Assembly: GCA_943736015.1 (NCBI GenBank)
Contig: OX031069.1
Location: forward strand, 18,977,235 to 19,041,234
Direction of reading: 5' to 3'
Length of the DNA stretch: 64,000 nt
Source: Tridacna crocea
Lineage: Eukaryota; Mollusca; Bivalvia; Cardiida; Cardiidae
Of the stretch, positions 20,350-31,556 are shown one piece after another. The translations under genes and the position numbers were made by a program. The stretch's first letter is position 1. The number at the start of each line of letters is the position of its first letter. A model generated the notes under the pieces. It did not search any database and had not been told where the DNA came from. It worked only from the letters and a program-made list of their open reading frames with translations.

Positions 20350-20752
20350 ATATATAGAGCAGACTGGAATTTAGGCAGATCCGGAATCTACCCTGAGACA
20401 GATCTGGAATCTGCCAAGACCAAATTAGAATTATACTTTTGTCTAGCCCAAAATGCTTTTTTTTAAAATTTCTGAGTCAAATTAATCCACATATGTTTAC
20501 AAGAGGCATTTTTAAGTAAAGCAATTTATTTGTATTTTTCTGCACAATTGCTCTGTTTTCCACATTTTTTTACACTAAAGTGCAAAACATTCAAAATGTA
20601 ATCTTACTCAGAATTTCTGATTCCAGTTTGTTATAGGCAGTTGTGGAGCTGCCAAGCCAAACTGGAATCCTAATTTGGCCTAGACAGACTTCCAGTTTGG
20701 TCTGGGCAGATTCCGGATCTGCCTAGATTCCAGTTTGGACTAGACATAATAT
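20350..20752. mobile_element. Foldback element O with ~80-bp inverted ends
   Basis: The left arm contains GACTGGAATTTAGGCAGATC and CGGAATCTACC. The right arm contains its complement, GCAGATTCCGGATCTGCC then TAGATTCCAGTTTGG. Within each arm TGGAATC / GATTCCA motifs recur. The interior is AT-rich without a frame. Non-autonomous, superfamily unknown. Confidence 0.7.
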
Positions 20753-21120
20753 ACACGGAAAGGTACAGGTAAGCAATTCAATTAATGCATACCGCACGGA
20801 ATATTTACGTGGCCATTCAGGACAGAACCGAAGGCAGCCCCGTGTGGTGCCGAGGATAAAATTAGAATTTAAACTTTTAAAAATGATGTTGACCTGGGCC
20901 AGGTCAATTGAAGTGAGTTATAAAGACTTGGCAGTGCACCAAATATTTGCAAAACTTTGAAAAAAGCAGAGAGTTATTTTTTCAAACAGATTTTGCTTAT
21001 TATTTGGCATGTGTAATGAATGCATGATGAAATCGGCAAAAAAAAAACCGCACACAAAAAATTAGGGGATTGGGATTTGTTGCCAACTATTTCACAGCAT
21101 GATAAGTAGACATAGTGAAT
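20753..21120. other. No gene seen
   Basis: AT-rich, no supported feature. Confidence 0.4.
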
Positions 21121-21326
21121 TTAACCCTTTATCCCATAAGGCATTTCTAAGGTATCTCTAATTGATCCTAAATAATAGCAAGGATGAAGCCTTTTCTTAC
21201 GTGTATATGACACCTTTTGATAGCATAGAAAACATTGTGACAATCGTCATGAGCAATTTCACCTTTTGCCACAATGTTTTCCAGAGGCTCCAACAAGCAA
21301 TGTGTATCTATGGAGTAAAGTGTTAA
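21121..21326 (+). mobile_element. TTAA-B palindromic MITE, copy 3
   Basis: TTAACCCTTTATCCC at left, GAGTAAAGTGTTAA at right. The hairpin has lost about 25 bp from the left arm (CATTGTGACAATCGTCATGA). Confidence 0.8.
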
Positions 21327-22204
21327 TTTTAAGTATGATGAATCATGAAACTTGGTAAGAGTTTTTATCTGTAGGATGTTTTATACAGTCTGAAATCTGG
21401 TCACCTCCGGATCAAAAGTAGGTTGCTGGATTTAATCTTAGAAAAACCATATGTGCACCATAAAGGTCAAATTTTAAGCCATATATTCATGACTTATTTA
21501 GATATTTGTCTTGTCAAAACCACGTTTAATTCAGTTTAACTGATGTATTATAAGAATTAAGAAGCTCTCTCTCTCCCATTTAATATTACTAACTCGAAGT
21601 AATTTTGTTCAACTACATTTTGTGCCTCGTTGAAATTGTGATTCATGTACATTTACCTCTTGTTTTCTGTAAAAGGAACAGACTGCAAAAAGGAATTATA
21701 TTGTATAGAATCAAAAACCAGTCGTTTGAAATATAGCCAAATTAGAATAGGGTTTCAAAATAAAAATGAGGACATTATATCGTGTATACAAAAAGGATAA
21801 TATTTCAACATTAAAGGCTACTTTTCTCATTATAGTTATCTATCTTTTTGTCTGTCTTCCTTTCAGAATCAAAAGGATTCAAGCTATTTAAATGATACTA
21901 AGAAAATAATATTAAGCAACGAAAACCCAACCACAATGCAAGGACATGACGGGAACAACGCCATGACATGTCATGTTGGTTTTCGGCTTGTAGAGCTAAA
22001 AAGCCAACACCAGATTGATATATAACACTTGAACAGAGCACGTGACCGGATACAGAAAATAGCAACACGTATTTTCACTTTCCGTGTTAATTAAGTTGTT
22101 TGTAGAGACATTACAACTAAAATGGCTGCAACGTTCAACTGGTGATTATATCATAATATATACTCATGTAGTTTCGCCTTCCTGAGCTAACGATTTTTAA
22201 AACC
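21327..22204. other. No gene seen
   Basis: AT-rich, no supported frame or recognised repeat. Confidence 0.45.
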
Positions 22205-22402
22205 AGTGCCCGTATTCACCAATAATTCTTAGTAATTTGTTTGTCTTATTCAAGATTTAGAAAAGCAACGCAAGTTTTGACTGGCTAAACAATTTCTAGA
22301 CCAAACGGTTTAGCCAATAAGAACGTGTGTTACTTTCAAAAGAAAGGTCTTGAGAATAAGACTATGAATGTTCGTAAGAATAGTTGGTGAGTGCGGACTC
22401 GG
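22205..22402 (+). mobile_element. Family E TIR element, copy 2
   Basis: CCCGTATTCACCAATAATTC at left, GTTGGTGAGTGCGGACTCGG at right. Inner arms contain GACTGGCTAAACA and CGGTTTAGCCAATAAG. Confidence 0.75.
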
Positions 22403-22985
22403 GTATCTGCTATATATAACGCAGGCTAGAGAATTGCACCCATGTACTTGTGTCTTTCAGAAAAGAATGATCACTCGCTTTTCAGTACTTTACTTCAGAC
22501 GCTTTTTGTCTATTTGTGCAACGATGATAGGATTGAATTTACTTCATATTAGGGCATAAAATGGGAGGATTCGCCCATGTGCTTTGAATACATTGGACTT
22601 ATTTTTTAGTACATAATGCATTATGTTTGTGGTAGTCCTAATATCAGCCATCACATCCACATCAGCACAATTGATAATAACAGGAACAAGAGTTATGACG
22701 ACGAAGATGGTGATGATAATTAAGATGATTGTAATTTGTAAAAATGCTGTCTTGAAAACTGTTAAAAAAATACAGACATCATTTTTTTCTAATTGAATGA
22801 TATCGGCCTGATCAGTTTACATTTAGCTCGGACAGTGGGGCACCGTACGCAAATCTCTGCAAAGTCCCTGTTTATCCACCATAAAGGAGAACACTATCGA
22901 AAAAAGAAGTAGCAATTTCTCCTATTTTTCCACATGATGTATTTTACCCTTTAAAGACAACCCCCCATTTGACCAACTCTTATCT
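22403..22985. other. No gene seen
   Basis: AT-rich. A weak A-like centre (AGTAGCAATTTCTCCTATTT) is near 22905-22935. Confidence 0.4.
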
Positions 22986-23484
22986 GGCTGTCTTCGAATT
23001 TTATTTGATCAACACTTTGGTTGTCTTCTCAAATATTATTTGAGCAACACTTTGGTTGTCTCCGAATATTATGTGACGGACACTTTGGTTGTCTCCGAAT
23101 ATTATGTGACGGACACTTTGGTTGTCTCCGAATATTATTTGACGGACACTTTGGTTGTCTTCGAAGATTATTTGAGTAACACTTTGGTTGTCTCCGAATA
23201 TTATTTGACGGACACTTTGGTTGTCTTCGAAGATTATTTGACGGACACTTTGGTTGTCTTCGAATATTATTTGACGGACACTTTGGTTGTCTTCGAATAT
23301 TATTTGACCAACATTTACTTGGTTGTCTTCGAATATTATTTGACCGACACTTTGGTTGTCTTCGAATATCATTTGACTGACACTTTGGTTGTCTTCGAAT
23401 ATAATTTGACTCAAAATTTGGTTGTCTTCGAATACTATTTGACCACGCTTATTTGGCTGTCTTCGAATATTATTTGTCGACCAA
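22986..23484. repeat. 33-bp minisatellite, about 15 copies
   Basis: The unit is GGTTGTCTTCGAATATTATT plus TGACGGACACTTT, with scattered substitutions and one 3-bp length variant. Because 33 is a multiple of three, both strands stay open: 11-residue repeats TLVVFEYYLTD (+) and DNQSVRQIIFE (-) run for 149 and 137 codons. Codon-position-free variation and mirror-open frames argue for non-coding. Confidence 0.9.
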
Positions 23485-23692
23485 TGTAATGTTTTGCCGG
23501 CTGTTGAGAAATTAAAGCAATCGATGGCAAGAGAAATCTTTAGCCTTTACTTAAAGGAGAGAAAGAGTTAAATAAATAATCCAAATGGAAAATGTGAAGA
23601 GGAATTAATTGAAAGGAACCGTTTACAAAAAGACGACGCGGAGCGACCCAGGCCTACTAGATAATTCTGCTCTCAAAAGAAGCAATTAAACA

Positions 23693-23815
23693 TTAACCCT
23701 TGGACTGGTTAGCGCGACTCAAGGCCCTTTAGCGGACAGTCTAGATCAAGATCAGACTGCACATTACGTGCAGTCTGATCTTGGATCTACACTGTCCAGT
23801 AAGGAAACAATTCAC
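23693..23815 (+). mobile_element. TTAA-D hairpin element, copy 1
   Basis: Begins TTAACCCTTGGACTGG. Perfect hairpin AGATCAAGATCAGACTGCAC / GTGCAGTCTGATCTTGGATC with outer CGGACAGT / ACTGTCC. Right end not clear. Confidence 0.7.
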
Positions 23816-24023
23816 AGAATACACAGAAATTGGTTTTTTTTTATTGCCAGCTGTAAAATTTCATTTCATTTATTAAATAGATTAAGTGTTAAGTGGTGTG
23901 TACTCAGTCTCCCTGATAATTGTCACAGAGGAAAATCGTGAACAGTAATTAGAAATGGCGTGTTTACCCACCTTGATGGCCTCTCATCAAAGAAAAGCGC
24001 TAAATGAGACAATTGGTAACCTT

Positions 24024-24245
24024 TTACCCTGCGGAAGTAGATTTATCCCTGTACCGAACCATTCTGATATTTTACAAACCAGAAAAAAAAGCAAAGAAGA
24101 CGGAAAACATCATTGGAAAGGTAGAAAATGCTGTTAACCAGCATTTACTACCTTTTCCATGACGTTTTTTAGCTTTTCAGTCACAAATCCTAACAAATTT
24201 GTATTCTGCAAATACTCTCAATCATAGATCTGTTAAAAATTTTGT
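24024..24245 (-). mobile_element. TTAA-A MITE, diverged (24.1 kb)
   Basis: TTTTACCCTGCGG at left. Hairpin GGTAGAAAATGCTGTTAACC / AGCATTTACTACC. Right half with CAGTCACAAATCCTAACAAA and TCTGCAAATACTCTCAAT. Confidence 0.6.
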
Positions 24246-25294
24246 AATGAAATCAACTAGTGTTCTTTAGAGTTCACTCCTTGAATTTAGGTAAGATTTG
24301 GCACAGCTTCATTGTTTTCTTCTTTATTCAAAGAGGCAGCTATAATTTGCGACGAGAGTAGGTTTAGATCAGACTGCATAGCTGCTTGTGATATCGAAAT
24401 TGCATGTGTCGATACGATGGGTACACCAACTCGGGACTTGCGTGCATACGGTCCTTCCAAGTGACTACACATTTAACAACTTTTTTAAATAGAAACGAAA
24501 CTCATTGCTTCCTTCTACCTTTGATATAATCCTTCGAAACAAGTGGAAAATGTGCTCGTCACAACTTGACCGATTCCGTACCTACAACCTCGTCTATTAT
24601 AAAGGTCGTTTCCATTTGAAATGCGAATCACGTGATCTTATACATGGCGCGACAATGTGAGTCTTTTAGCCACGAAATAAACAACCTCGATGAAGATATT
24701 CACATCTGTCTGTCTGTCGGTGAAAACTTGAATTGGAATTGATAAACCACATTAGAGAATGACTGTATGAAGTGTTTGTCAACTGAAATATAGGTAGAAA
24801 GATCTCGAAAGAAAATTGAAACTAAAGTTTTTTTTGGTGAGAGGAGCCTGACAATTTTCAGACTAAAAACTGGCTTATATCCGGGCGATGAATGTACCGA
24901 ACTGCTGCATATCAACCCACCATATAGAGCCGAGGGATTTGGCGGCTCCAATCATCCGAATTATGCCGAACGCACCCTTTGCATGTGGAAAACTTACGAA
25001 ACAAGCGGAATATATGCTTTTCATGGGGAATTCTGTAACTTTATTACGTGTCATAACGTCATCAAAGTTGCGGACATAACTATTCTATTAACAGATCTTC
25101 TGGTTCATTAGCTCCTATCGTCTGCTAGTTGTTCATCAAAATAACGCGCCAATCCCAAACGGAGACACGATAATCATATACTGTATCGTCTGCAACGCAC
25201 AATTTAAGGAGGAAGTATATCATACAAGGTATTGGATTTTACATCAGACTTATTGAAATCGTTACAAATAAGTGAGCCATTCTTTCTAGATAGG
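24246..25294. other. No supported gene
   Basis: GC content is somewhat higher at 24880-25080 but the short frames there are not recognisable. Confidence 0.4.
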
Positions 25295-25490
25295 GAAAAT
25301 ATGAATCTGCAAGAGATATCGTCTCAGATCAGCCTGCGCAGTCCGCGCAGGCTGATCTGAGTCGAAACCTTTTGCAGATGGTCAATTGTCTGTATGTCGA
25401 AGGACCAATTTACCTCACGATTCGTTCGGCTGTTGGAGAAAAAATAAGTTTATAAACCTATTATTATGTGATCACTTGGTTAATTGACTG
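25295..25490 (+). mobile_element. Family C2 element, copy 2
   Basis: ATGAATCTGCAAGAG, then perfect hairpin CTCAGATCAGCCTGCGCAG with its complement at 25323-25361, then GAAGGACCAATTTACC and ATGTGATCACTTGG. Confidence 0.7.
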
Positions 25491-25493
25491 AAC

Positions 25494-25655
25494 TTGGGTT
25501 TATTTAACGTCGCCACCGGGCGACCCCCTTGAAGGCTGTTAGTATTGATACAGGGGAAATGCAGATACAGGACGAAATCCATCCTAAGTTAAACCTGGTT
25601 CTTTAACTTACTCGGCACATTGGACCTTGGTTTGACAAATGAGTCTTTCGGAAGC
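25494..25655 (-). mobile_element. SINE-S, 5'-truncated copy
   Basis: The reverse complement matches the body of the complete SINE at 39403-39711: CGAAAGACTCATTTG, AAGTTAAAGAACCAGG, GGGGGTCGCC, CGACGTTAAATAAACC. The tRNA-like head is absent. Confidence 0.75.
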
Positions 25656-26329
25656 ACTTCGATATATAATGGGAAAATGCAAGTTAGAGTACACTGGATG
25701 AGGCCATATATCGTGGAAATACTAATTTTCGATTGAAAATAGCTTCTCCCGCTCATAGCCTAATTGTGCAATGATATACACAACATTTGGTCTATTCATC
25801 CTATTATTGCGTGCTACTCCATTTGATTGTGCACGAGTTGCTATAGATCGAAATAACTGGTCGTAATGTTGAATTAAATCTTTACGGCCAAAGGTATATG
25901 AAAATCATAGTTTTCAGGTACAAACTCGATTTTATTCGATGTATTCACACGGGTCCTCTCACTATCCATCATGCATTATACTGTCAAAGAACGTTACTCC
26001 TTACTCCTCCTAATGATCAAATGTTCAAGACCACCAATACACAAATAATCCTAACTTTGCCATGAATGCTCTCCCTGGCCTTTAACTAAAAGTGTACTAA
26101 TTTGCTTAGTAGGTTGATTTTTAAGCAAATATTTTAATAATATTTCTTTTGATTTTTTTTCCAAATTGTTAATTCCATGCAATTCCATGCAATGGCTTCC
26201 GTGACAAATACCACTCCAGCGTTTTCAACGCTTTGATTGTTTACATTTACCAAAATATATTGAAATCAAAAACCAATTAACTATTGAAAACACTAGTGCA
26301 GAGCTCCCCTGACTTTTTTTGTAAAGAGG
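25656..26329. other. No gene seen
   Basis: AT-rich, no supported feature. Confidence 0.4.
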
Positions 26330-26404
26330 GTAACTTGTATAGCACAACTTTTATTTTGGAACCTTGAAGGCAGCCGGTCACTTTTAAAGTCAACGGCCCC
26401 TAAA

Positions 26405-26610
26405 CATCGACCTTTTTGGAAAAAGATATTCGGCCACATTCAGCAGCTTCCATCTTTTGCAATAAGAGTAAGGGGCCGTAGACCCACACTCTCATCGGTT
26501 AATATCGTGTAACATCGCCGTTTTCGTAAAGGTTACTCGGCCAGTCTCGGCAGCTTCCGTCTTTTAATATGAGAGTTAGGGGCCGTAGACCCTAAAGGGT
26601 GTTGTATCTC
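26405..26610. repeat. Two-copy tandem repeat of about 105 bp
   Basis: GCAGCTTCCATCTTTTGC ... AGGGGCCGTAGACCC recurs as GCAGCTTCCGTCTTTTAA ... AGGGGCCGTAGACCC about 105 bp later. A possible third partial unit precedes it at 26370-26400. Confidence 0.65.
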
Positions 26611-27232
26611 TAAAGCGCTGCTAAATTCTTGTAAACAACTGGTAAAACAAAATAACGGTTTTATAAAGTAGATGCGCCAAACATTGGACAAGGAAACCAG
26701 AATCTTTCTCCGGAAAATTCGGTATTCTGAACACAAGGGATATCATGAAAGGTTGTTTCACTCATAAACTGACGTGACTTTTAGCAGAAAAGTTCAACCA
26801 ACCGACCTCAAGACAAACATAAAAGAGAAAGGAAGAGAAGAAGAAGAACAGAGAGAAAATAATGTAAATGGCATGAGTTCCTGACTTTCACTTTGTCTTG
26901 TCCAGTTAATACGGGAAACATACGTCGCAGAGTGTCCAAATGCTTTTTGTGAGATTTTTATTCAGATTAGTTAAGATACAGGACAGACCATTTCGCCAAA
27001 AGTGGATTGCGAAGGCATATAGCCAGAACGGAATTAATAAAACACGGAAACATGATGGAAATATCAGGTTTTCTGCCCTGGGAAAGTTTATAGCAAATCC
27101 GTATCATTTAATATAGTATCAGAATCAATGCACCCTGTCTACGTCCGGTTATTTATGTCTCACTTTACCTTTGGTCTCGGTGTCGTAATATTTTCACTGC
27201 GTAAATAATACCTCATATCTCACAGCCTGCTG

Positions 27233-27297
27233 TCAAAGATGGCGGCTCACGACCACCGTCCCCGTATGTTAAGTAAATCTATTGGAGACTATTAATG
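27233..27297 (+). promoter_or_regulatory. YY1-like AAGATGGCGGC motif
   Basis: AAAGATGGCGGCTCACG resembles the YY1 core found near animal transcription starts, where the ATG is often also the start codon. The ATG here opens only 18 codons. Similar CAAGATGGCCGC occurs at 613 in SINE-M and CAAAATGGCGAC at 4448. Weak evidence for promoter activity. Confidence 0.2.
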
Positions 27298-27630
27298 GCC
27301 TTCATTTGCTGATCGTATTTTTCTGGTAAATTTATTAGGCTGGGAGAAACTGGGAGAGGACAAAATAGATAGTGTAACGATCCGTAGTATTTGATTGACA
27401 GAAAGCGAGAAGTTCAAACTTACTTTCGGTCCGGATGTCCGGTCATCATTTTACACCTAATCGTTATAATTTCTCTTCGTAAGTGTTCATAGAACTCGAA
27501 TAGGTACCCTTCAGTAACGAAACCAGTAACTTAATCGTTTTAGCCTTAGACTGATTCTTTATAAAAGTAAAAATCTTGCTCGGTCCTGTCAAATGGTTTT
27601 TATATCTGAGTTCATAATTTGGGCTTGGGG

Positions 27631-27691
27631 CGACATGATTCATCACAGCCGTGTTCAAATTTCCAAGTCCCTTGCAACCTGACGATACAAC
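27631..27691 (-). repeat. Short repeat shared with 4931-4989
   Basis: CATCACAGCCGTG and TTTCCAAGTCCCTTGCAACC correspond to CACAGCCTTG and TTTCCAAATCCCCTGCCACC in the other copy. See 4931-4989 for the shared peptide pattern. A 64-codon minus frame starts inside the repeat. Confidence 0.4.
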
Positions 27692-27699
27692 TAATATTG

Positions 27700-28447
27700 A
27701 GATGGGTATAAAACTCTGCAGAACAAGAAACTCTCAACAAATATCGGTCTGAACATTAAAAGTGTCGGAAGATGTCGGTCTGTATGTTACTTAGATAGCG
27801 ATAATTACTACTTTTTTTCGTCTTCAAATGGTGTTAGCTGGCACATAAATTTTCCCACTTTTTTAAATGTTGTATCAAGAATTGGTCGATTTCTTTGCTA
27901 TTTGTTAATTTTCTAGTTTAAACATATTTTATTGCCATGCATATGTACATGTCAACAAAAGCAATACATAAACACAATTTCTAGTACATGAAATGACAAA
28001 TGTACATTGGCAAAGGGGTCTGGCCAAAAGTTCTCATGCACAGCTTTGATTCGGCCATTCTCCTCCTCCAATTACATGTTTAAGAAACAACAGTCTTAAT
28101 GGCAGCTGAAAAAACCCAAACATTTCAGTAGTTAGGGATAATAAAGAAATACAGATAATGAAACATCTGAACACCAAAGGCTAATGTACTAGATAACATA
28201 AGAGTGATAAAGATTAAGGATATATGTTTTTAATCACATAACCTCCCTTGTTTTTAGTGTAATATACCCATTACGAATTTTCTTATCTTATACATGTTTG
28301 ATATCACATTTGTGTGACGTCATTTTTGACGACATTTTTTAAGTAGGAGTGAATGGGTCTTTTGGATACTACCGGAGGGTGCATTTATGATTGTTTTTAC
28401 ATCGTCTGATCTATATTTTGTAAATTGTATCGTTATGTGATAAAAAG
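27700..28447. other. No gene seen
   Basis: AT-rich, no supported feature. Confidence 0.4.
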
Positions 28448-28583
28448 AATCTGACAATCGTGGGCGTTTGAGATAAGATTTTATTAAACTCGTCAAGGAA
28501 AAATGTTATAAGGCTCGCTTAATAACATTTCCCTAGACTCGTTTAATAAAATCTTATCTCAAAAGCGTACTCATGTCAGATCC
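28448..28583. mobile_element. Large hairpin H (about 135 bp)
   Basis: Left arm GAGATAAGATTTTATTAAAC and right arm GTTTAATAAAATCTTATCTC are perfect complements. Pairing continues inward (AATGTTAT / ATAACATT) and outward (ATCTGACA / TGTCAGAT). Only one copy seen here. Confidence 0.7.
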
Positions 28584-28710
28584 TATATATTTTCTGTGTC
28601 TCAAAGGACCAGATGTAAACAGATAAAAGATAGTACATGTCAATTTAAGTTGATAATTCAAAAATGATTGTACAGTAAGGTGAAATGACCACTTTTTATA
28701 CAGAAAATAT

Positions 28711-28800
28711 CATAAAAGCGAAAAGTATAGATCCTGGCCAGCCTGCGCATCTGCGCAGTCTGACCAGGGTCGACACTTTTCGCAATTCCCAGAGGGTCCT
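28711..28800 (+). mobile_element. Family C2 hairpin, copy 3
   Basis: GCGAAAAGTATAGATCCTGG at left and CCAGGGTCGACACTTTTCGC at right around CCAGCCTGCGCATCTGCGCA. Arms carry CCTGG / CCAGG where other copies have CATGT / ACATG, a paired change. Confidence 0.65.
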
Positions 28801-29019
28801 TTTTTGCATGACGGGTCACATTATTTGAACTCCTTTTTGCCTACCACACTTACAATAATACTCCAATATGTCTATATGTGTGTTCCATTTTCATAAATGA
28901 AATGAGGATAATTATGCTACCTAAAACACTTGTAAAATATTGAGAGTTTAATGTCAGAGTTCAAAAGACCGAACAGTAACTGGCACATTTACAGCAAAGC
29001 TACTTGCTTTTTACCATTT

Positions 29020-29400
29020 ACATGACTGCACATAAACATGGCAAGCGTTGTTGGCTTCGCATGTCATATTCTTCGAAGATTCGATCTGTCTTATATGACG
29101 CATCACCCATTCCCCGATACTTGAGAAAAGTAGGGCTAAAACCGAAGCTAAACCCAAGCACGTAGGGACTGTTTTAATAAATGGCCGGTGCATAGGTTAC
29201 CTGCTAGCTGATCATAACTGAATAAATCGCACCTGGCAGGGTTTTACTGAGTAAACGTTTACTTTATCTTGAAATTCAAAGTAACGGTTGTCGTTTTAAA
29301 AAAAGTAGTCCGCTTATGTACCCAGAATGCCATATTTGATAGATCTGTATTTGTAGACTGCCGTCTAGCGGGAGATCATGACATGGCAAGAACACGTAGA
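29020..29400 (-). repeat. Diverged repeat L, copy 1
   Basis: The reverse complement aligns in blocks with 46300-46725: ATCTCCCGCTAGA, GTCTACAAATAC, CGTTACTTTGA, AACGTTTACTCA, GGTGCGATT, ATGATCAGC, then TCGAATCTTCGAAGAATATG and ACATGC. A minus frame (29011-29193) reads SIGEWVMRHIRQIESSKNMT and a Cys-containing tail. I do not recognise it. The same peptide can be read, with one frameshift, in copy 2. Confidence 0.55.
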
Positions 29401-29894
29401 AAGAAGAAGCGTTAATCAAATGAAAGAAGAAGAGAGATAAAACGGAGCAAGTTAACAAATGGATGACTGCAACTAACTCAATGGCTGACATGTTGTACTT
29501 TGGTGATATAAATAATTAACATGGCGCAAGGTCTAATTCCTGTAAAAATATGATCGCAATGGAAGAAATTGCTAGCTACGAGAACTGTTTCCTTTGGCAA
29601 AATCAAAGATTGGAAAAAATTTTCCGCTGCAAGAGTAATAAAAAATTATGCTAACAGAGTTTCACACAAATGTGACTTTAACTGTGGCCTCAACTGATCA
29701 TCCGTCTCGGGGGATTGCACCCATTTAATCAAGCCTTATCACGATTTCATAGAATTGCAGTGCCTTCAATAACACTTTGCAGAAACTATATCGAAATTTA
29801 AACGTAATGCATACAGCAAGATTTTCTTAACTTCTTGACATAAATGGCACTTTTCTGGTTTTCCAACTAAGTATTTTGTCCTATCAATGACAAA
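29401..29894. other. No gene seen
   Basis: AT-rich, no supported feature. Confidence 0.4.
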
Positions 29895-29985
29895 TCTGGT
29901 CATATGCATTGCAATTAATTTGTTGTCTCCCAGTGCTTTCAAATTTGACTAGTTTAAAATTTTGTCGTTTGGTAAAGTGTTAACC
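29895..29985 (-). mobile_element. TTAA-A right-half fragment (29.9 kb)
   Basis: AATTAATTTGTTGTCTCCCA, GTGCTTTCAAATTTGACTAG and TCGTTTGGTAAAGTGTTAA. It shares its terminal TTAA with the next copy. Confidence 0.6.
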
Positions 29986-30187
29986 CTTATACCACAAAAT
30001 GCCTTGTTTTAACGACCCTGAAAGAAAAAGCTTTTTAAAACATTACGGAAAAAGAAGAAAATGCTGGGTTCTATCATGTTTTCTATCATATTAAAGACAG
30101 ACATCATCATTCGAGTCTCATGTAATTTGACATCTGAAAATGCTCCAGATTTTATCCATTCCAAAAGTTTGTCGTCTGACATAGAGA
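29982..30187 (-). mobile_element. TTAA-A MITE, second of three in tandem (30.1 kb)
   Basis: TTAACCCTTATACCACAAAA at left; GACCCTGAAAGAAAAAGC; one hairpin arm (GAAAATGCTGGG) and then TTTTCTATCATATTAAAG. The second hairpin arm is deleted. Confidence 0.65.
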
Positions 30188-30415
30188 TACCTTATTACCA
30201 AACGACAAAAAAAATGGCTTGTCACAATCGAAAGGGTTTGCAGACGACAAAATGAAAGTGACTGAAAATGTGAAATTTGTTTTATGAAGGGTAGAAAACA
30301 TTGTTGGAAAAGGAGAAAATGCTGGTTACCAGCATTTTCTCCTTTTCCCACAATGTTTACTACATGCTTCTTTCTCAGGGTCGTCAAAAGTAGGAATTGT
30401 GTGGTCATGTGTTAA
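30188..30415 (+). mobile_element. TTAA-A palindromic MITE, third of three (30.3 kb)
   Basis: CTTATTACCAAACGACAAAA at left, GTGTGGTCATGTGTTAA at right. Full-length near-perfect hairpin at about 30296-30358. Confidence 0.8.
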
Positions 30416-30541
30416 ACTGCTACTCATCGATTACTTATGATAAGCGTTTCTCATTAAACGGTTCGTATTGAATATTTCGTTTGTCTTTTTCCCAAATGAC
30501 CAATTTAAAGGTATCATCGCTTTAATGAGTCATCAAATCAA

Positions 30542-30722
30542 CCTGGGTCCGTATTCACCAACCATTCTTAAGAACGTTCTTTGTCTTATTATTCAAGATT
30601 TTCTGACTCTGAAAGTAACAGAACATCTGATTGGCAAAACCGAATGGTTTAGCCAGTCAGATGTTCTGTTACTTTCACATTGACAAAATTATGAAGAATA
30701 AGACTAAGAATGTATCTAAAAA
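30542..30722 (+). mobile_element. Family E TIR element, copy 3
   Basis: GGGTCCGTATTCACCAACC at left. Perfect inner palindrome GAAAGTAACAGAACATCTGA / CAGATGTTCTGTTACTTTCA. Right end replaced after GACTAAGAATGT. Confidence 0.8.
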
Positions 30723-30887
30723 GGGGAAAAAAAAGAAATCACAAGGACGTGACTATTTTCACCCTCGTTTTGGGGAAAACAAACAAACTATTTACTTAAA
30801 GAATCAATCTGAAGATCGTAGGTTCGAGTCTTTGAAAACATAGTGGACAACCATTGAGTCATGTTAGCCGACTGATATTGCATATGT

Positions 30888-31115
30888 TAACGCTTCAATT
30901 GAAAGTATTTGCAGACGACAAAATAAACGTGGCTCAAAAATTGATAATTTCCTCCTGATACAAATCAGAAATAAACTAAAAGTGTTAAAGTATTTAATGA
31001 TATTTTGACAAGAAAATTCTGACTTTTTTTCCTTGAATTTCTTCTGGTGACCCGCATTTTCTTCTTTTCCAACAAGGTTTTATACTCTTTCAAAGATATC
31101 TCTTATAATTTCATT
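30888..31115 (+). repeat. Old family A remnant (31.0 kb)
   Basis: GCTTCAATTGAAAGTATTTG, CAGACGACAAAATAAACG then a decayed centre CATTTTCTTCTTTTCC. Ends lost. Confidence 0.5.
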
Positions 31116-31128
31116 TTACATGTTTCAT

Positions 31129-31352
31129 TTTAAGCCATTACCACGCAATCTCTACTTTTGACGCCCCTGAGAAAGAAGCCTTTAGAAAACATTGTGAGAA
31201 AAGGAGAAAATGCTGGTAACCAGCATTTTCTCCTTTTCCCACAATGTTTTCTACCCTTAAATAAACAAATTTCAAATTTTCAGTCACTTTTATTTTGTCG
31301 TCTGCAAATGCTTTCAGTTTGGACCAGTCTAAAATACTGTCGTTTGGGTTAA
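31129..31352 (-). mobile_element. TTAA-A palindromic MITE (31.2 kb)
   Basis: Left TTAAGCCATTACCACGC, right GTCGTTTGGGTTAA. Full hairpin. A minus frame and a plus frame both read through it because the palindrome has no stops. Confidence 0.85.
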
Positions 31353-31419
31353 AATATTTTTCGTCGGTAACTTCTTTCATTTGAGATAGATCTGAAATCT
31401 CGATCGTATAATTTTATGG

Positions 31420-31556
31420 CTTACACCCCGCGAAAAGGGGCATTCGGTCATTTGCGCAAAGGGTCGTCTCGGATTAGCCTGTCTGGATTACACAGGCTGA
31501 TCCGAGACGGTACTTTACGCAAATGGCCAAAAGCCCCTTTTCGCATGTTGCAGACC
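31420..31556 (+). mobile_element. Family C element, short single-palindrome form
   Basis: GCTTACACCCCGCGAAAAGG and CCTTTTCGCATGTTGCAGAC at the ends, one palindrome GTCTCGGATTAGCCTGTC / CACAGGCTGATCCGAGAC. Nearly the whole element is one inverted repeat. Confidence 0.8.

Noticed and set aside
22986-23484. CRISPR array
   Set aside because: The units are contiguous with no unique spacers, and the window is eukaryotic.
23001-23489. Repeat protein gene of 137-149 codons
   Set aside because: Both strands are open only because the minisatellite period is 33. No start context or codon bias supports coding.
30800-30840. tRNA 3' half (GTAGGTTCGAGTCT)
   Set aside because: Only a B-box-like stretch, with no A box, no cloverleaf and no SINE body alongside.
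31138-31380. Conserved peptide VGKGENAGYQHFLLFP found in frames at many sites
   Set aside because: It is the translation of the family A hairpin, which happens to lack stops on both strands. It appears in both orientations and is always within the MITE.
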